Part shown: in pieces, positions 33,795 through 44,915 of the stretch
Position numbering within the stretch: position 1 is the stretch's first letter
Layout: every line of letters begins with the position of its first letter
Source: Caenorhabditis remanei
Taxonomy: Eukaryota > Nematoda > Chromadorea > Rhabditida > Rhabditidae
Reading direction: 5' to 3'
Assembly: GCF_010183535.1 (NCBI RefSeq)
Contig: NC_071333.1
Location: 20,706,587-20,770,586, forward strand
DNA: 64,000 bases
Translations under genes and position numbers: made by a program
The notes under the pieces: generated by a model
Seen by the model: only the letters and a program-made list of their open reading frames with translations
Database searches by the model: none
Told to the model about the DNA's origin: nothing

Positions 33795-35552
33795 CTGTTC
33801 TTATTTAATCACATATTTATTTTTCAGAATTCAAATTGGGCAATCATCTACTAGGACTGTTACTGTTCCAAACTAAATTGTAATGTTCTTATTTATCAGT
33901 TTTTACTGTAAATTTGAAATGTTTAATAAAAGCCTTTATGAAAATTTTTTGATTTCCAACAATCCATTTTTCCAATGAATCACATCACAAATAAATAGTT
34001 TTTTTTTCCATCCAGATTACACGTTCTTCGGAGAAATGTCTTGTAGAAGAGAAAGGAGAAGATTGCCATGTGTCTGTTTTTTAGGTCAATTGATCGTCAA
34101 ACCTGTTTTTTGCATTCACTTCATCGAAAGGATGACAATCTTAATAGACGCTTCCCAAATAAGACACGGAGAAAATTGACCGAGAAAAGTTCATGGTCGG
34201 TACTTTTACTTCACAGAGAACAAAAACTGTTAAGAGAAAAGTACTATCACGCCAATTATCCAGTGTTTGAAAAGAATATAGAGAAACGATAGACGAGTGA
34301 AGGCTCAACCGCCCAGAAAGCGATTTCTCGCTATCACTAGAACGCAAAACACCTCTTATAATATTTTCGGAACGTCAACTTTCCATTTTCACAAGCAGAT
34401 CACATCATGTAGGACGATGACTCAACTTCTCCCAGCCGCACTCTATGAAAATAAACTGAATGTTTAGTGGAAGAAAGAAAGAAGATAGGGAAACACATAT
34501 TGCCTCTGAACTTTAAACGCTCTCTCGATTTTTGAGAAGCCAACGTTTTCATTATTTCAAAACAGATGGCGGAGAGAGAAAGAGAACAAAAAACATTCTG
34601 AGTGTCCAGTGAAATTGATAGCCACATCCGTTATTAAACAATTTGGAAGAGAATTGAAAAATGATAGACGCGAGAAAGTTAGACGGTCCAGGAACCCGTC
34701 TCCGCGCTATTCCGTCAGTCCTCTCTCAGAACATCCAGACGAGAAGACCTATTTTTCAGGCGTCTTACTGAATAGATGCCGTCACAATTTGCTATATGAT
34801 TATTTTGGAATACTAATTTCTTTTTTTTATAATTGTGGAATTTTTGGAGGTGGGTCACTGGTAAAAATGAAATTAAGTTTACAGCAGGTGTCATGAATGA
34901 GTATACCTCTATACTTTCATGTGTATCTCAGCTGCAACAACTCCGTTTTGCATAAACTTTTTTTTGAAAAGTAGCTCAAATATCCAGAAAACTGATATAA
35001 GTTTTTTATTTGAAGTGATCAACTGATTTTTTTGATTATCGAATTTTTCTGATTTTGAGGTGAAAATCCAGATATTTTTTTATTTTTTTTAACTGGTTCT
35101 TATGATTTTTTGAATCAAAAATGTTGAACAAGATTTGTAAAGACAAATAATAATGCTAAGTAGCTCCTGCCTATCTTGATCACTGTGCTACTGTACCAGA
35201 AGTACAAAATGATATGTCTGGCGAAGTCGTTATAACTCATAGTAAAATAATCTGAATTAGCCCAAAAAGTGCGGAAAAAAATGCGTATTATATGAATATA
35301 CGTTATTACAATTGATTATCATGATTTCGAGTAAAAACTTCGGATTTGTTTTTCACTTTAGAAACGTTGCTTTCTAACTTTTATCCGCTTTTTTATGTTT
35401 GTGATCACAAAATAGCAACAACTAGCAAGTGTAAATTTAATTTTACATGATAAACAAAATTTAGACCTTCTTTTAGGTAATTACAGTTTGTTTCATATTC
35501 AAAAAACATGAAGTAACTATCAATCTATTTATTGAAAATAATAAACTTACAG
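33795..35552. other. No supported gene
   Basis: AT-rich with scattered short open frames, none with start and splice support. 34400-34760 contains purine-rich sequence. Earlier exons of the gene at 35553 may lie here but cannot be defined. Confidence 0.4.
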
Positions 35553-36002
35553 ACTACGTCAGTCGGTATACAATTCTGCACGTCCTATATGTCCAAGCCC
35601 TTTATTTCCTAGTATTCTCTGTGATAACTTGCATCATCTACAATGCAGTGGAATGGATTCAAGGTAAATGGAAAGTCAACAAGAGAAAAATGGTCACTTG
35701 GGGAGTAAAACTCGGATCAGGAGGAAATTGGCTGTTTGTGGTTCTCGGGGGAATCAATTTTGACCATTCCCATATTTTGGAGAAAAATCACAGTGTAAGT
35801 CAAAATCTAGAACCATATCACTTTTCAATATTTTTTAGCAAACTGCCGCGTCGTGAGCTCAAAGAACAGCAATGTGTCATGGGCAATCGAACTCGACCTT
35901 ACATTGATTAAGACGAGCACAATGGTTGAGCTGGTACGAGTATTGAGAAAAATATTGTGGAGTTGGGAGGAATGGTCAGTTTTAATGAAGAAACTGAAGT
36001 AA
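35553..36002 (+). CDS. 3' end of a membrane-protein gene
   Basis: Exon 35553-35792 (after CTTACAG) and exon 35839-36002 (after TTTTTTAG, stop TAA) join in phase through a 46-bp intron with donor GTGTAAG. The peptide begins YVSRYTILHVLYVQALYFLV with a clear membrane helix, then a basic stretch (GKWKVNKRKM), a Gly-rich hydrophobic stretch (GSGGNWLFVVLGGI) and an amphipathic C-terminus. Using the donor two bases later (AGT|GTAAGT) would end in TGA soon after. AATAAA at about 36190. Earlier exons and family are unknown. Confidence 0.4.
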
Positions 36003-36683
36003 GGTAGGTGAAATCTAGATGAGTGACCAGTAAGAAGGTATTGTGTTTTTCAGATCAGAGTAGACCGTCGTTGCCGTTCAAGGACCAACTGAATTTTATA
36101 TAATTTGATTTCTTAAACAATGTCAATGCTCTCTGTATCTTTTTCTGTATTTCTTTGTAATTGTTTCTAAGTTTCTACTCTAAAAATCTTAATAAACATG
36201 TAACTTTGAAAAAAATGTGTTCATCTTCACTTCTTTTACGACTCGAATTTCTGCTACTCTAACAAATCTTTCGTAACATAAGAAATTTTTGGAGAGATAA
36301 ATCTGATAGACAAAATAAACTCAGAGAATGCAGATTTCTTTACTATCTTTGTAGTTGACATCTTTTTTCTAGTTCGGGAGCGGAAACGCGTTGGAGACGT
36401 TTCGATTCCAGTCTTTCAAATTAGAAATGTACTACGATACTCACTCGTATCTACCTCGTGCAAGAGGATTTTTGACTTTCCCATCCATTCTAATTTGAAC
36501 GATTAAAAAAATCAAGCATTTCGGAAATAATTCCATTCCCCTTTAAGTTATCTTAATTATCAATTACCATTCAATGAAAATTTTAAAGACAGGTTTATAG
36601 TATGTTACAAAGGTGTTAGAACAATATACTTGAAATAAATATGGGTAATTTACAGGAAATAAATGTTTCACAAATTAGACAGA

Positions 36684-37936
36684 TTAATTCTCAGCTTCGA
36701 TCAACTCGTTAATTTCTTCTCCTTTTCTCAGCATGACACTCATTGTCTTGATATTACGTTCGGCGGTTTTCTGCTCCTGCTCGTCTCCAAACTCTAATTT
36801 ATCGTCCAATCGATGGAACAGTCTTCTTTTCACCTGCCGACTGCGGAATGCGTATGCTTTGTGGTTGATCTCATTGCAGTGGTTCTTCCATTTTTCAATC
36901 TCTTTGTCCTTTTCTTCCATCTGCTCACGGAGCACGCTCATATTCTGCGCCATATTCCCCCTCCTCATTTTGAAATGTTCTTTCATCGTCTCGACTTCCT
37001 CTTCAGCTTTCTCTTTTTCATTTTCAGCCTCTTCCAACTTCTCCTCCATATCTTTCGAGTAATCTATCCACTTTTCGTTTGACTCCTCAACCTCTGATTC
37101 CAATTTTTCAATGTCTCCTTTCAACTCTTCATACTGTCGCACCAATTGATTGTATTTCAGAACCAATTGTCGAAATTTTTCGTTTTCTTTGACTTTTGAC
37201 TCTCCGAGTTGTTGGACTTGGTCACGCAACTTCTCATTCTCTTTATCCGTTTCCTCCTTCTCATTGAGTAATTCATTATAGCCATCCACAACTGATCGAT
37301 GATTTTTTTGAGCTTGAAGTTCCGCTTCCTGAAGTAGTTGGATCTGTGTACGGTAGGCCTCGTTTTGCTTTTTCAATCTCTCCATTTCCTTGCTATCAGC
37401 TAATTGGGGTGGATAAGGGTGGTGACGAGTCGTCCTGTAAAAATCAAAATTCGTACTCTTTAGGTTGTCAAATTTCATTTGTTATCGACTAGTTTTGAAT
37501 GGTTTCAAAAAATTAGATGCGACGAGTGTCGCGTCGCGGCTCGGATATTTGGGTATCGAATAAAAGGAATTGACATGGAAAGTTCGAAAATTTTATTTTT
37601 TGCTTCGAAACTGTGATCTTAAGGAAGATAGGAGGTTCCTTGACTCAATCTTCCTAATTTTATGATTTTCAGACTCCTGATGTACACAGCTTTCACTTGA
37701 TACCAATATTACTTTGGTTCAGTATGAAAAAACTTTCAAATTAAAGCGGTGCGTGTTGCATCGCAGCTGTAATGAAACTGAATTATCCGAAAATAGGACG
37801 TTAGGGGTATTTAATGAAAACTAATGTAGCGTAGAGTTCAAAAATTATATTTACCAAAAGTTTCTACTTACATTTTATGAGACGCTTCCGAGTGACGGTG
37901 GCGCATCTTCCTATTTTCGCTAGCTGGTGTCGACAT
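36684..37936 (-). CDS. Coiled-coil protein, two exons, 271 residues
   Basis: Exon 1 is 37872-37936 (21 codons plus 2 bases; begins MSTPASENRKM) and exon 2 is 36684-37434. An acceptor CTTCAG at 37948-37953 lies 11 bases before the ATG and is likely a trans-splice site. Residues about 35-215 form a long, nearly uninterrupted coiled coil rich in Glu and Lys (EMERLKKQNEAYRTQIQLLQ, EEKLEEAENEKEKAEEEVE). The last 55 residues are mixed, with a basic RQVKRRLF patch. No enzymatic motif and no family recognised. The promoter and first codons are duplicated in inverted orientation at 38143-38293. Confidence 0.75.
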
Positions 37937-38293
37937 GATCGAAATTTCTGAAGGTTATAAAGTAAAAAAGGGAAATAAGGAATTATATGTTATACACCTT
38001 AAAGGAAGAATGACAATATAAGGCATACCTTGTGAGTGTGAGCAATAAGGAGATGATGGACTGCACGCACCGCGGGTCACTGAGAAGACTATGTGACCTA
38101 TATACCCTGACCTAGTTCTCTGGGAAAATAAGTTGCCTCCTTAATCCCCTTATTATTGCTCACACTGACAAATTCTGTCTCTTATACTCTCACTATGTCC
38201 TTTTAACGTGTATAAAATATACCTTCCTTATTTCCCTTATTTTAACTGCATAACCTTCAACTTACAGTTATGTCGACACCAGTCAGTAAAAAG
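37925..38293. repeat. Inverted duplication of a promoter and gene start
   Basis: The left arm (about 37925-38056) and right arm (about 38143-38293) are inverted copies. Both arms contain CCTTATT..GCTCACACT, then GTGTATAA, CCTTATTTCCCTT, ATAACCTTCA and ATGTCGACACCAG. The unpaired centre is about 86 bp. The left side starts the coiled-coil gene; the right side starts an open frame at 38271 that diverges after about six codons and runs into repeat R2. Confidence 0.7.
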
Positions 38294-38453
38294 AAAGAAA
38301 AATGTGTCCACGTCAATATTTCAAACCCATATCAAAGCGCAAAACAACACACGAACTGCTATGCATTCTGTTTTTTTTTCGTTCAACGTTCCACACACGC
38401 CGCGAGAAGTAAAAAACAGTTTTCACGGTCTCGGCAGCATGGTGTTGGCATAA
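38271..38453 (+). pseudogene. Truncated inverted copy of the coiled-coil gene start
   Basis: Begins MSTPVSKKKEK after an AACTTACAG acceptor, against MSTPASENRKM in the intact gene. The similarity ends within exon 1, and R2-type sequence follows from about 38350. No second exon of the coiled-coil gene is present on this side. Confidence 0.45.
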
Positions 38454-38950
38454 TAAAGTTGACGACGTCTACAAATGCTCAACCCAAGTGCTGGTTTCTG
38501 CAATTGAAGGAGTGGTTGGCGTGGTAGAAAATGATGTGGCCTCCAGTTCCTGCTTTCCGCGGTGTCGATCACGACAACATCATCATTCTTCTTTCAAATT
38601 AGTTTACTTTAAGAAACATTTGACTTTTTCATTAGCGATTCTCAACAACAAAAATTGTGATAATCCACGTGTGTAAGTACCGCCAAATTGTTTTAGGAAG
38701 TGCTCCTGGCGTTTCTTCTTGGTATTTAAAGCTATAGAAAACTTTGTGATAGTTCCACGTTGCATTTGAATTTTAATTCAGCCGGCTTGTTCGTTCCCGG
38801 CCACATCTTTTCATTTTATGTCAGTTGATAGCTCCTAGTCAGGATCCAGAACTTCTGAAATTGTTCACTGCCTACGGATGATTTGTATTTAAGGAACAAA
38901 AAAAATAGAGGAAAAAGTGACCTGAAGAGTTTCGAAAATCCTCAGCGTTG
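38350..38950 (-). repeat. R2 copy 3 and partial R1 copy
   Basis: 38350-38580 matches R2 (GAACTGCTATGCATTCTGTT; AAATGCTCAACCCAAGTGC). 38857-38950 matches the end of R1 (TGCCTACGGATGATTTG then TAGAGGAAAAAGTGACCTG), followed on the minus strand by an exon-like stretch. The same R2/R1 association occurs at 29.3-29.7 kb. Confidence 0.45.
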
Positions 38951-39359
38951 TCCACCACTCCGAGTTGAAAACACGATGAACGCCTTCCGGCAACCAGTGA
39001 GCGAGATAGCGGTATGATGAAGAAAACGACTTTATCGAAGTGTGAAATCCGTGAATCGTTGTTATATTTTGGAACAACTGAAGCTTCTAATTTATCCACT
39101 TCCATGAACTCAAAATTCAAACGTAGCAGACAGTTGAATGACACAACATTTCTTCATATCGGGCAGTGAGTACTTGCCAACAGAAGTCAAGTGAAGAAGG
39201 GACTAGCGACCGGTTCAGGAAGAGGTGCACTATTAGTAGCCAGAAGTTGTGATGCCTGTCTGAAAAAAGTCAAATCAAATTCTCCGCTTTTAATTTAATT
39301 TTTTCTGATTACCGCTTATTTTTGCTAGTATTCAGTCGCGGTCGAACGCCCCGTTCTGG

Positions 39360-39850
39360 GAGCCATCATCCACCAGAAAAAACGGGACGACAAGCACCAA
39401 GCGACAAATAAGAGACAGGAGTCTAGGATATTGGGTGCAGCGAGTGGCTATCCGACCCGTTTTCTCCTATTTTCCGTAATTCTTCAGATTGCTTTGAGTT
39501 TGACGTCGGTACTGATGACACCTGAAAAATCAAAAATATATGTATTGATACTTATATTGTTTGTGGTTATAATTATCATCTTCAATGTACTTATAAACCA
39601 TGAAATCATTGAAAAAACTTACTATTTTGCTAAGCTTGGGCTTTTTTTTCTTCACCGAACAGTAACATCTCGTTAAATTCAGATTTTTTTATCTCGTCCC
39701 TTCTACTACGTCGTTGAGGCTTCCAGGAATGTCAATGAATAAGTTCTACGACCGGAGAGTTGTTCGAAACACTTCCATGACAACCAGCGTCATTTGATTG
39801 ACGGGAACTTTCTGGAATAAGAAAAAAATTACATGGAAAACCTTTTCGAT
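39360..39850 (-). pseudogene. R3, copy 2
   Basis: Matches 32220-32610: ATTGGGTGCAGCGAGTG, AAAATATATGTATTGATG/A, and CACCGAACAGTAAC occur in the same order and spacing. On the minus strand the exon that reads VTVRWNERNPNLAK in copy 1 has a TGA after VTVR here, so this copy is broken. Confidence 0.45.
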
Positions 39851-41229
39851 GTTGGAAATTAGTTTCAAAACTTACATTTATATTTCGCTCCACTTTCCAA
39901 TAAAAAGCTTGCCGACTCTGAGTTACTGGTCTTTAGAGCTCTTCCTCATTGTTTGCACCACACTATTGCTGCTTCTATCGATTTTTCTGAAAACTAGCAA
40001 AAATAAAGCAATTATGAATGTAAAACGGTCACTTACCAAGAATTCGACGTTTTCACCCAATAATCTGGTTTGAACAAACCAAAAAGTCGATAAAAATCCG
40101 AAAAAAAACAGAATAGAGAATCCGGTAGTGCGAACAATACTGTCAACACGTTCACAACGTACGCTCAAACAGAATGGGGTCCTCTCGCCGTTTCTTTGGC
40201 GATCAAACAACCATTGCTTTAATGGAGGTAGAAATATACATAAAATTCTGAAAATAAAAAGAATGAAGAATTAATGTGACTGAATTGCCAAAATCGGAGA
40301 GCAGTCGAGCGAGACGATATGAGATCCGATCGACGACCAGTGACAATCCCACTTCCAGCAAATCTTGGACAATCTTTGAACTCGTCGACATCTGAAAGTT
40401 GGAGTTTATTGATTTTCATGTCGGTTCTGGTCGAACACATTGTTTTCATACTCCGAAAATCGAACAAAAACCACAATACCTCGTTATTGATTCAATTTTC
40501 TTAGACCACGTTAGTAAATACGTTTTGAAGTGGCCAAAACCGAGAATGGGATTCGAAAGTTGGAAATTGTAAAGTGTGTTGTGGACTCCAATTTGGCCGC
40601 ATACGTGCAGTTCTCAATGTCGGTCTCGTTGGAAGCCTCCTTTTTCATTATTTCAAATCAATTCTTCTCGAGACAATCACTTTATCAAATGGTCACAATA
40701 ATTCCTCTTGGCTATTGTTTTCACCGGTTCGTGTTAGAGTTGGCAGCTCTTTATTTGTTAATACTCGACGTCCAAAGGTTGATGTTAGCTTGGGGATAGT
40801 TTTACATATCGTTAGGTTCTGAGATTAACAGCCTTGTTTAATACCGACAACATCCTTCCTTTACTATCGCATCATTTTGCAATCGTTTCCCGAATCTCTT
40901 GTCGTTCTGAAAAGTTGAAGTATGTAACGAACACTCAGTGAATATACTTACCATTGCTATTTCCAATCGACTCTGACCTGTCGTCTCAACGTTTTTCTTG
41001 ATCTAGAGCAATACAGGCGGTGAGTGTCCTCGTGCTTCTTTTGTTGTGATTGTGGTATTTCGGGTTGGTTGGTGTCAGCTGGAAAATTCATAAAATGTCT
41101 ATTGCTGCTTATATTATAACTAGCCAGAGGTTTCTTTTTTATTGTACGGATACCTGACAAACTTATTGAAAAAAAAACTCACATTTTTTTTGAAATATTG
41201 CGCAAAGTTCAAGATCGGGTAAAACCCTT
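39851..41229. pseudogene. Minus-strand fragments with membrane segments
   Basis: 40040-40245 (minus) is open and reads PLKQWLFDRQRNGERTPF followed by a hydrophobic stretch (SILFFFGFLSTFWFV), ending at a GTAAGT donor at about 40036. 40203-40391 starts MSTSSKIVQDLLEVG right after TTTCAG. The two cannot be spliced in one frame with canonical sites. A weak relative of the R4 sequence AAAAAGTCGATAAAA lies at 40080-40097. I see nothing supportable at 40500-41200 beyond short frames. Confidence 0.3.
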
Positions 41230-42055
41230 GTCAAGGTAGACAGCAACACTTCTTTTCCGGTTTCGTTTTCTCCTCCATACCGAAAAATCTCTAATCATTT
41301 CTGATTCGTTTGTCTCGACTCTTCTACATCGTCGTTGAAGCTTACTGGACTGTTGAAAACAATGTGTTGCTAATGGAAATTTGTTCAATACACTCGCAAA
41401 GCGTCCAGAATTGTCTTATGAGCGGGAAATTCCTGAAATAAGAGCATACATTTTTGATAATACTCTTTTTTTTTGTGTGAATATATGATTCCGAGGACCG
41501 ATCGATGTTTTCATACAAGGCTGAACTCACATTCTTCATTTTCATTATTTGTCCCAGTCGGAAGGTGCCCGGCAGCTTTTGATAGACAGCATCGGCATCG
41601 TCAAATCCTTGGTTTACAGCTGTGTACTGCACATGGTCTGCCCTTCCTTTGGTTGCCTGAAAATCAACGAAAAATTAGAAAATACTGAAGGAATAAAATA
41701 GTTAGTACCATAAAATTAAGATTTTCAACAAAGACACTTGTTTCGAACAGTTTTTTACTAAATATTCTTTGTTTAAACTTAGAAAAAAGTCGATAAAATG
41801 CACAGTAAAAAGAGGGACCCTCTTTTGGTGCAAACACTACACCCAACAAACGACGCGCATTGCGGACACCTGGCGCGCCTGTGGCGTTCTAAGTCACGCT
41901 AAAATGCTCGTGAACACCACGACAATCAAATCCACCGGACCACACTCAAAAATAATGCAATCTCAAATATTCCGCACTGGAAACACTGAAGTTGAAGATT
42001 TGGAAAATAGAAAATGAGTTGATAATAGCATATTTTGCGCCGGTTTTTATTCAGA
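41230..42055 (-). pseudogene. Duplicated segment R3-R4, copy 3
   Basis: Corresponds to 32480-33190. The minus-strand exon near 41540-41655 reads HVQYTAVNQGFDDADAVYQK (copy 1: TINGGLKDADVGNQ), and the next exon near 41345-41440 reads EFPAHKTILDALRVY then a stop. The peptide EFPAHK.IL is weakly reminiscent of a BTB domain, but the rest does not confirm this. Confidence 0.4.
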
Positions 42056-42648
42056 AACAAATCCAAAGCAGGCATATCAAAAATAGAGCTGGCCTGTCTT
42101 GACCCGTTGGCCCCGTACGGCCCGGTCCGCTTGGCCCGGATCCAAAAATGGGTAGTAATGTTTTAAAAACATCGAATTTCAAATTTTTGACTTTTTAATA
42201 AAAAATGAAAACAATTTTAACAGTGGCGACAGTTACAGGCACTGTAACTTTGTTCATTTTGAAGGTTTCTATTAAATTCAAAATAAGGTAAAGATGTGGG
42301 CTACAAAAAAGCTAATACAATAACACCCTAAATCATTTGCCAACAAAACGAAAGTCATTCTTCCCAGAGACCCTTGTAGTCGTTATGCAATTGAGCTCTA
42401 CTGGTTTGGGGCCTCCAATTGTTCCTGTGCAGTTCATCCATTGTGTCATTCTCTCTTCTCATTCACTGGACTCCTCCAAACCATCCTACTATTCCTTTAT
42501 TGATCGACGACTAATCAATCAAAATGAAAATACAAAATCCCCTTTCTTATCAGTCCAGCAAAAGTGTTTTTGAGCATTCCGAGCTCCATAAACGGTAAGT
42601 ACTTATTTTTTCTAGACATTTAGTTGTCAACCTACAAACACATGCTAA

Positions 42649-43450
42649 ATGACTTATTTGCACCTTTTCAGTGTAATGTTGTTCCCCTGGATCCCCGATT
42701 TCCAACAATTACATTTAACCGTTCCGGCCAAAGCCCATACCTTGAAGTTAGATTGGAACGGCCTGACTATCAACGACTACACCCATACAATTGAAGTTGT
42801 ATCGTTGCCGGAGGAAGTCGGTCAACAATATAGAGTTGATCCATTGGAATCGTATGAAGCCCACCGAGTGGCAGAGAACACGGATATTGCCAACAACATT
42901 ATAGCCCCTCCTGGTAATCTTCTTATTTACCTGAAAAACCAGGACTCGTACCTCGCATCACCAGGAAATCGTAGTTATGTTTTATATACTGTGAAGAAAG
43001 TGTCGGGTGAGAATATGAGAGGGTTGCATTATCAATGAATCCCGCCGCCAATTGAACACCAATTGAACACCGCCAATTGGGCGTAAAGTTACTATGATGT
43101 CGCAGACTTCTCACTACCAACTGACCTCACTCTGGACTCTCCTTAAGAATCGTGCAAAATTCTGCTTTATCCCAAATAAAGAGTAAGTGAATCGAAAAGT
43201 TAGTTTTTCAAAGTCATTTCTTTTCAGATGCTCTCTTTCTCTCGACAGAGCTCGTTTTTCTTTGACCGTCCATGTCACTGATATCAGTGAGCTTAATATC
43301 TACTGCTACAAGGCGCCGAACCATATAGAAGAAATGTCGAAGGGGTTCCATGGAAAGTGCTGGACCTTGATTTGGGAGATTATGAATTTTGGAACCGCTG
43401 TCATTATGGAAAACTTTGATTCGATGGATTATCTATCATGGATTTCATGA
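42649..43450 (+). pseudogene. Frame-interrupted gene, unrecognised
   Basis: After CTTTTCAG at 42671, one frame reads CNVVPLDPRFPTITFNRSGQ and stays open for 40 codons. The neighbouring frame then continues with EVVSLPEEVGQQYRVDPLES to a GTAATC donor at about 42914. A last open stretch at about 43220-43450 follows a TTTTCAG. Codon use looks coding, but one frame change is needed, so it is either a pseudogene or has an exon structure I cannot see. It is in tandem with the next gene. Confidence 0.35.
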
Positions 43451-43705
43451 CATTGTACTTTTTCATCTATTGTTAGATTCAATCTCTCTCCATTGTTTCC
43501 TACATTTCAAATATTTTATTGTGTTGTTTGTAAATAATACCTGCTAGGTTACTGCAAAGACTGATTTTTACATATTTCGAAAACGAATCTATCTTGAAAT
43601 AAAACCTTTCATGATAACTTCGCTGTTTCAAAACAATACTGTGAAATCACCACGAAGAAAGACTCAGAAACACGATAGAATCAAAAAATCGAGGGAGGAG
43701 TCCGT

Positions 43706-44450
43706 GTGCCCTGTCGAATCACCAACTGTTTTGGTATATGGTCGCCGAAGAGAGGTACGATGAAGAGCGTTATTGATTATCCTGCGATAGGAGAACTCTG
43801 GCCATCTTCGAGAATTTCAAAAAGCTGTTTGATGCCAACTTTTTTCAACGTGGACCACAACAACTTCTTCACTGCCTCCCCAAATCATGAACTCTTAATT
43901 ATACACACACTTAGTTCTGCAGGTCGTCCGCCATCCAAAGAAAATAAACATCACGATGTGCAGGATTTGATGGTATTCATGTCCTGTGAATTCGCAGGTA
44001 GCATTCTTGCCGATTTCCGTGGCAAGAACTTGATTTTGATTGATGCTCAGCAGGAGACGTTATCTATTAGATCGTTCTTCCACAAGCTGATGAGACAAGG
44101 ACGAATGAATGTGAAATCGATAATAGTTTTTTTGGAAAAATCCAAAATTGGTTTCGATGTGGATTCTACATTGGAGTCATGGGGACAATATTGAAAGAGA
44201 AGCCGTCCGGAAGTGAACTCGAATATCAATATAAGTCTGAGTAAGTAAATTTAATAAATAACAAATAGTTGGAAGTCATTTGGGTTTCAGGCTCAAAAAC
44301 TATAATAAGCTTCCTCTTGGAATAATCAACTGCTCAGGAGCTCACTTCTTCAAAAGCAAATCTGGTGAACTTGCTTGCGTCAAGTTGTCCATGGAGCATT
44401 TCATGGTTTTTGCGTGGGATAATCAAACTCTTGCGAAGTTTACTAATTAA
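43706..44450 (+). pseudogene. F-box-associated (FBA_2-like) gene, frameshifted
   Basis: The frame 43850-44150 reads FRGKNLILIDAQQETLSIRS then MNVKSIIVFLEKSKIGFD. The continuation (GFYIGVMGTILKEKPSGSEL) needs a shift of two bases near 44155. It splices at 44241 (GTAAGT) to the exon 44291-44450, which reads LPLGIINCSGAHFFKSKSG and ends MVFAWDNQTLAKFTN. The order 'long helix, LEYL-type strand, short acidic loop, f.r..G..a.vk.....hF.mfvW' resembles the C-terminal FBA_2 domain of nematode F-box proteins. No F-box is visible upstream. A paralogue with the same tail is at 63226-63744. Confidence 0.45.
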
Positions 44451-44915
44451 GCATTCCTTCTCTTATGTTACAGTAATTTTTATTATTGTTTTGTAGGGAC
44501 TCTTTCATTAAATTTACAGGTAATCACAGCTATTTCTTTCTGAAAATTACTAATTTCAGTGCATTTTAGCAAAATTTTGGAGCTTTTTACTTTGCCTACC
44601 TGTCACTTTCAAGATAGTTTCTCTATAAAAAAGTGGTCAACTACAAAAATAATATGTTGTTTATGCTCTTTCCGATCCATGAAGAGTTTCTTCCGAGATA
44701 ACTACAGGAGTAAAATACCAAAAGGTTATCAAATTCGGCTGTTTTCAGTGGAAAATGACCTTCTTTGACAGTGTATTTCGGTGTCACCTGATTGTTCCAC
44801 CATCTTCTTTCCCAATGAGTAGTAGGTATGGCGCGGGGAAAAAGAACCCCCTAATCGAGATTCTATACTTCTAAACGAGTTATAATCGATAGACTTTTTA
44901 TATTGAGAAACTTTT
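44451..44915. other. Intergenic with MITE-end sequence
   Basis: No gene. A copy of the dispersed CAACTACAAAAAT end (about 44636-44650) is present with a short flank. Satellite units begin at about 44916. Confidence 0.45.

Noticed and set aside
36733..37082. Frames antisense to the coiled-coil gene
   Set aside because: Phe/Ser/Leu-rich complement of Glu/Lys codons.
41340..41440. BTB domain call for the peptide EFPAHKTILDALRVY
   Set aside because: Only a short motif fits, the frame stops directly after it, and neighbouring exons show no BTB pattern.
42085..42140. GC-rich stretch (GGCCCCGTACGGCCCGG) considered as a transposon end
   Set aside because: Only a short self-similar GC patch; no second end or repeat partner found in the window.
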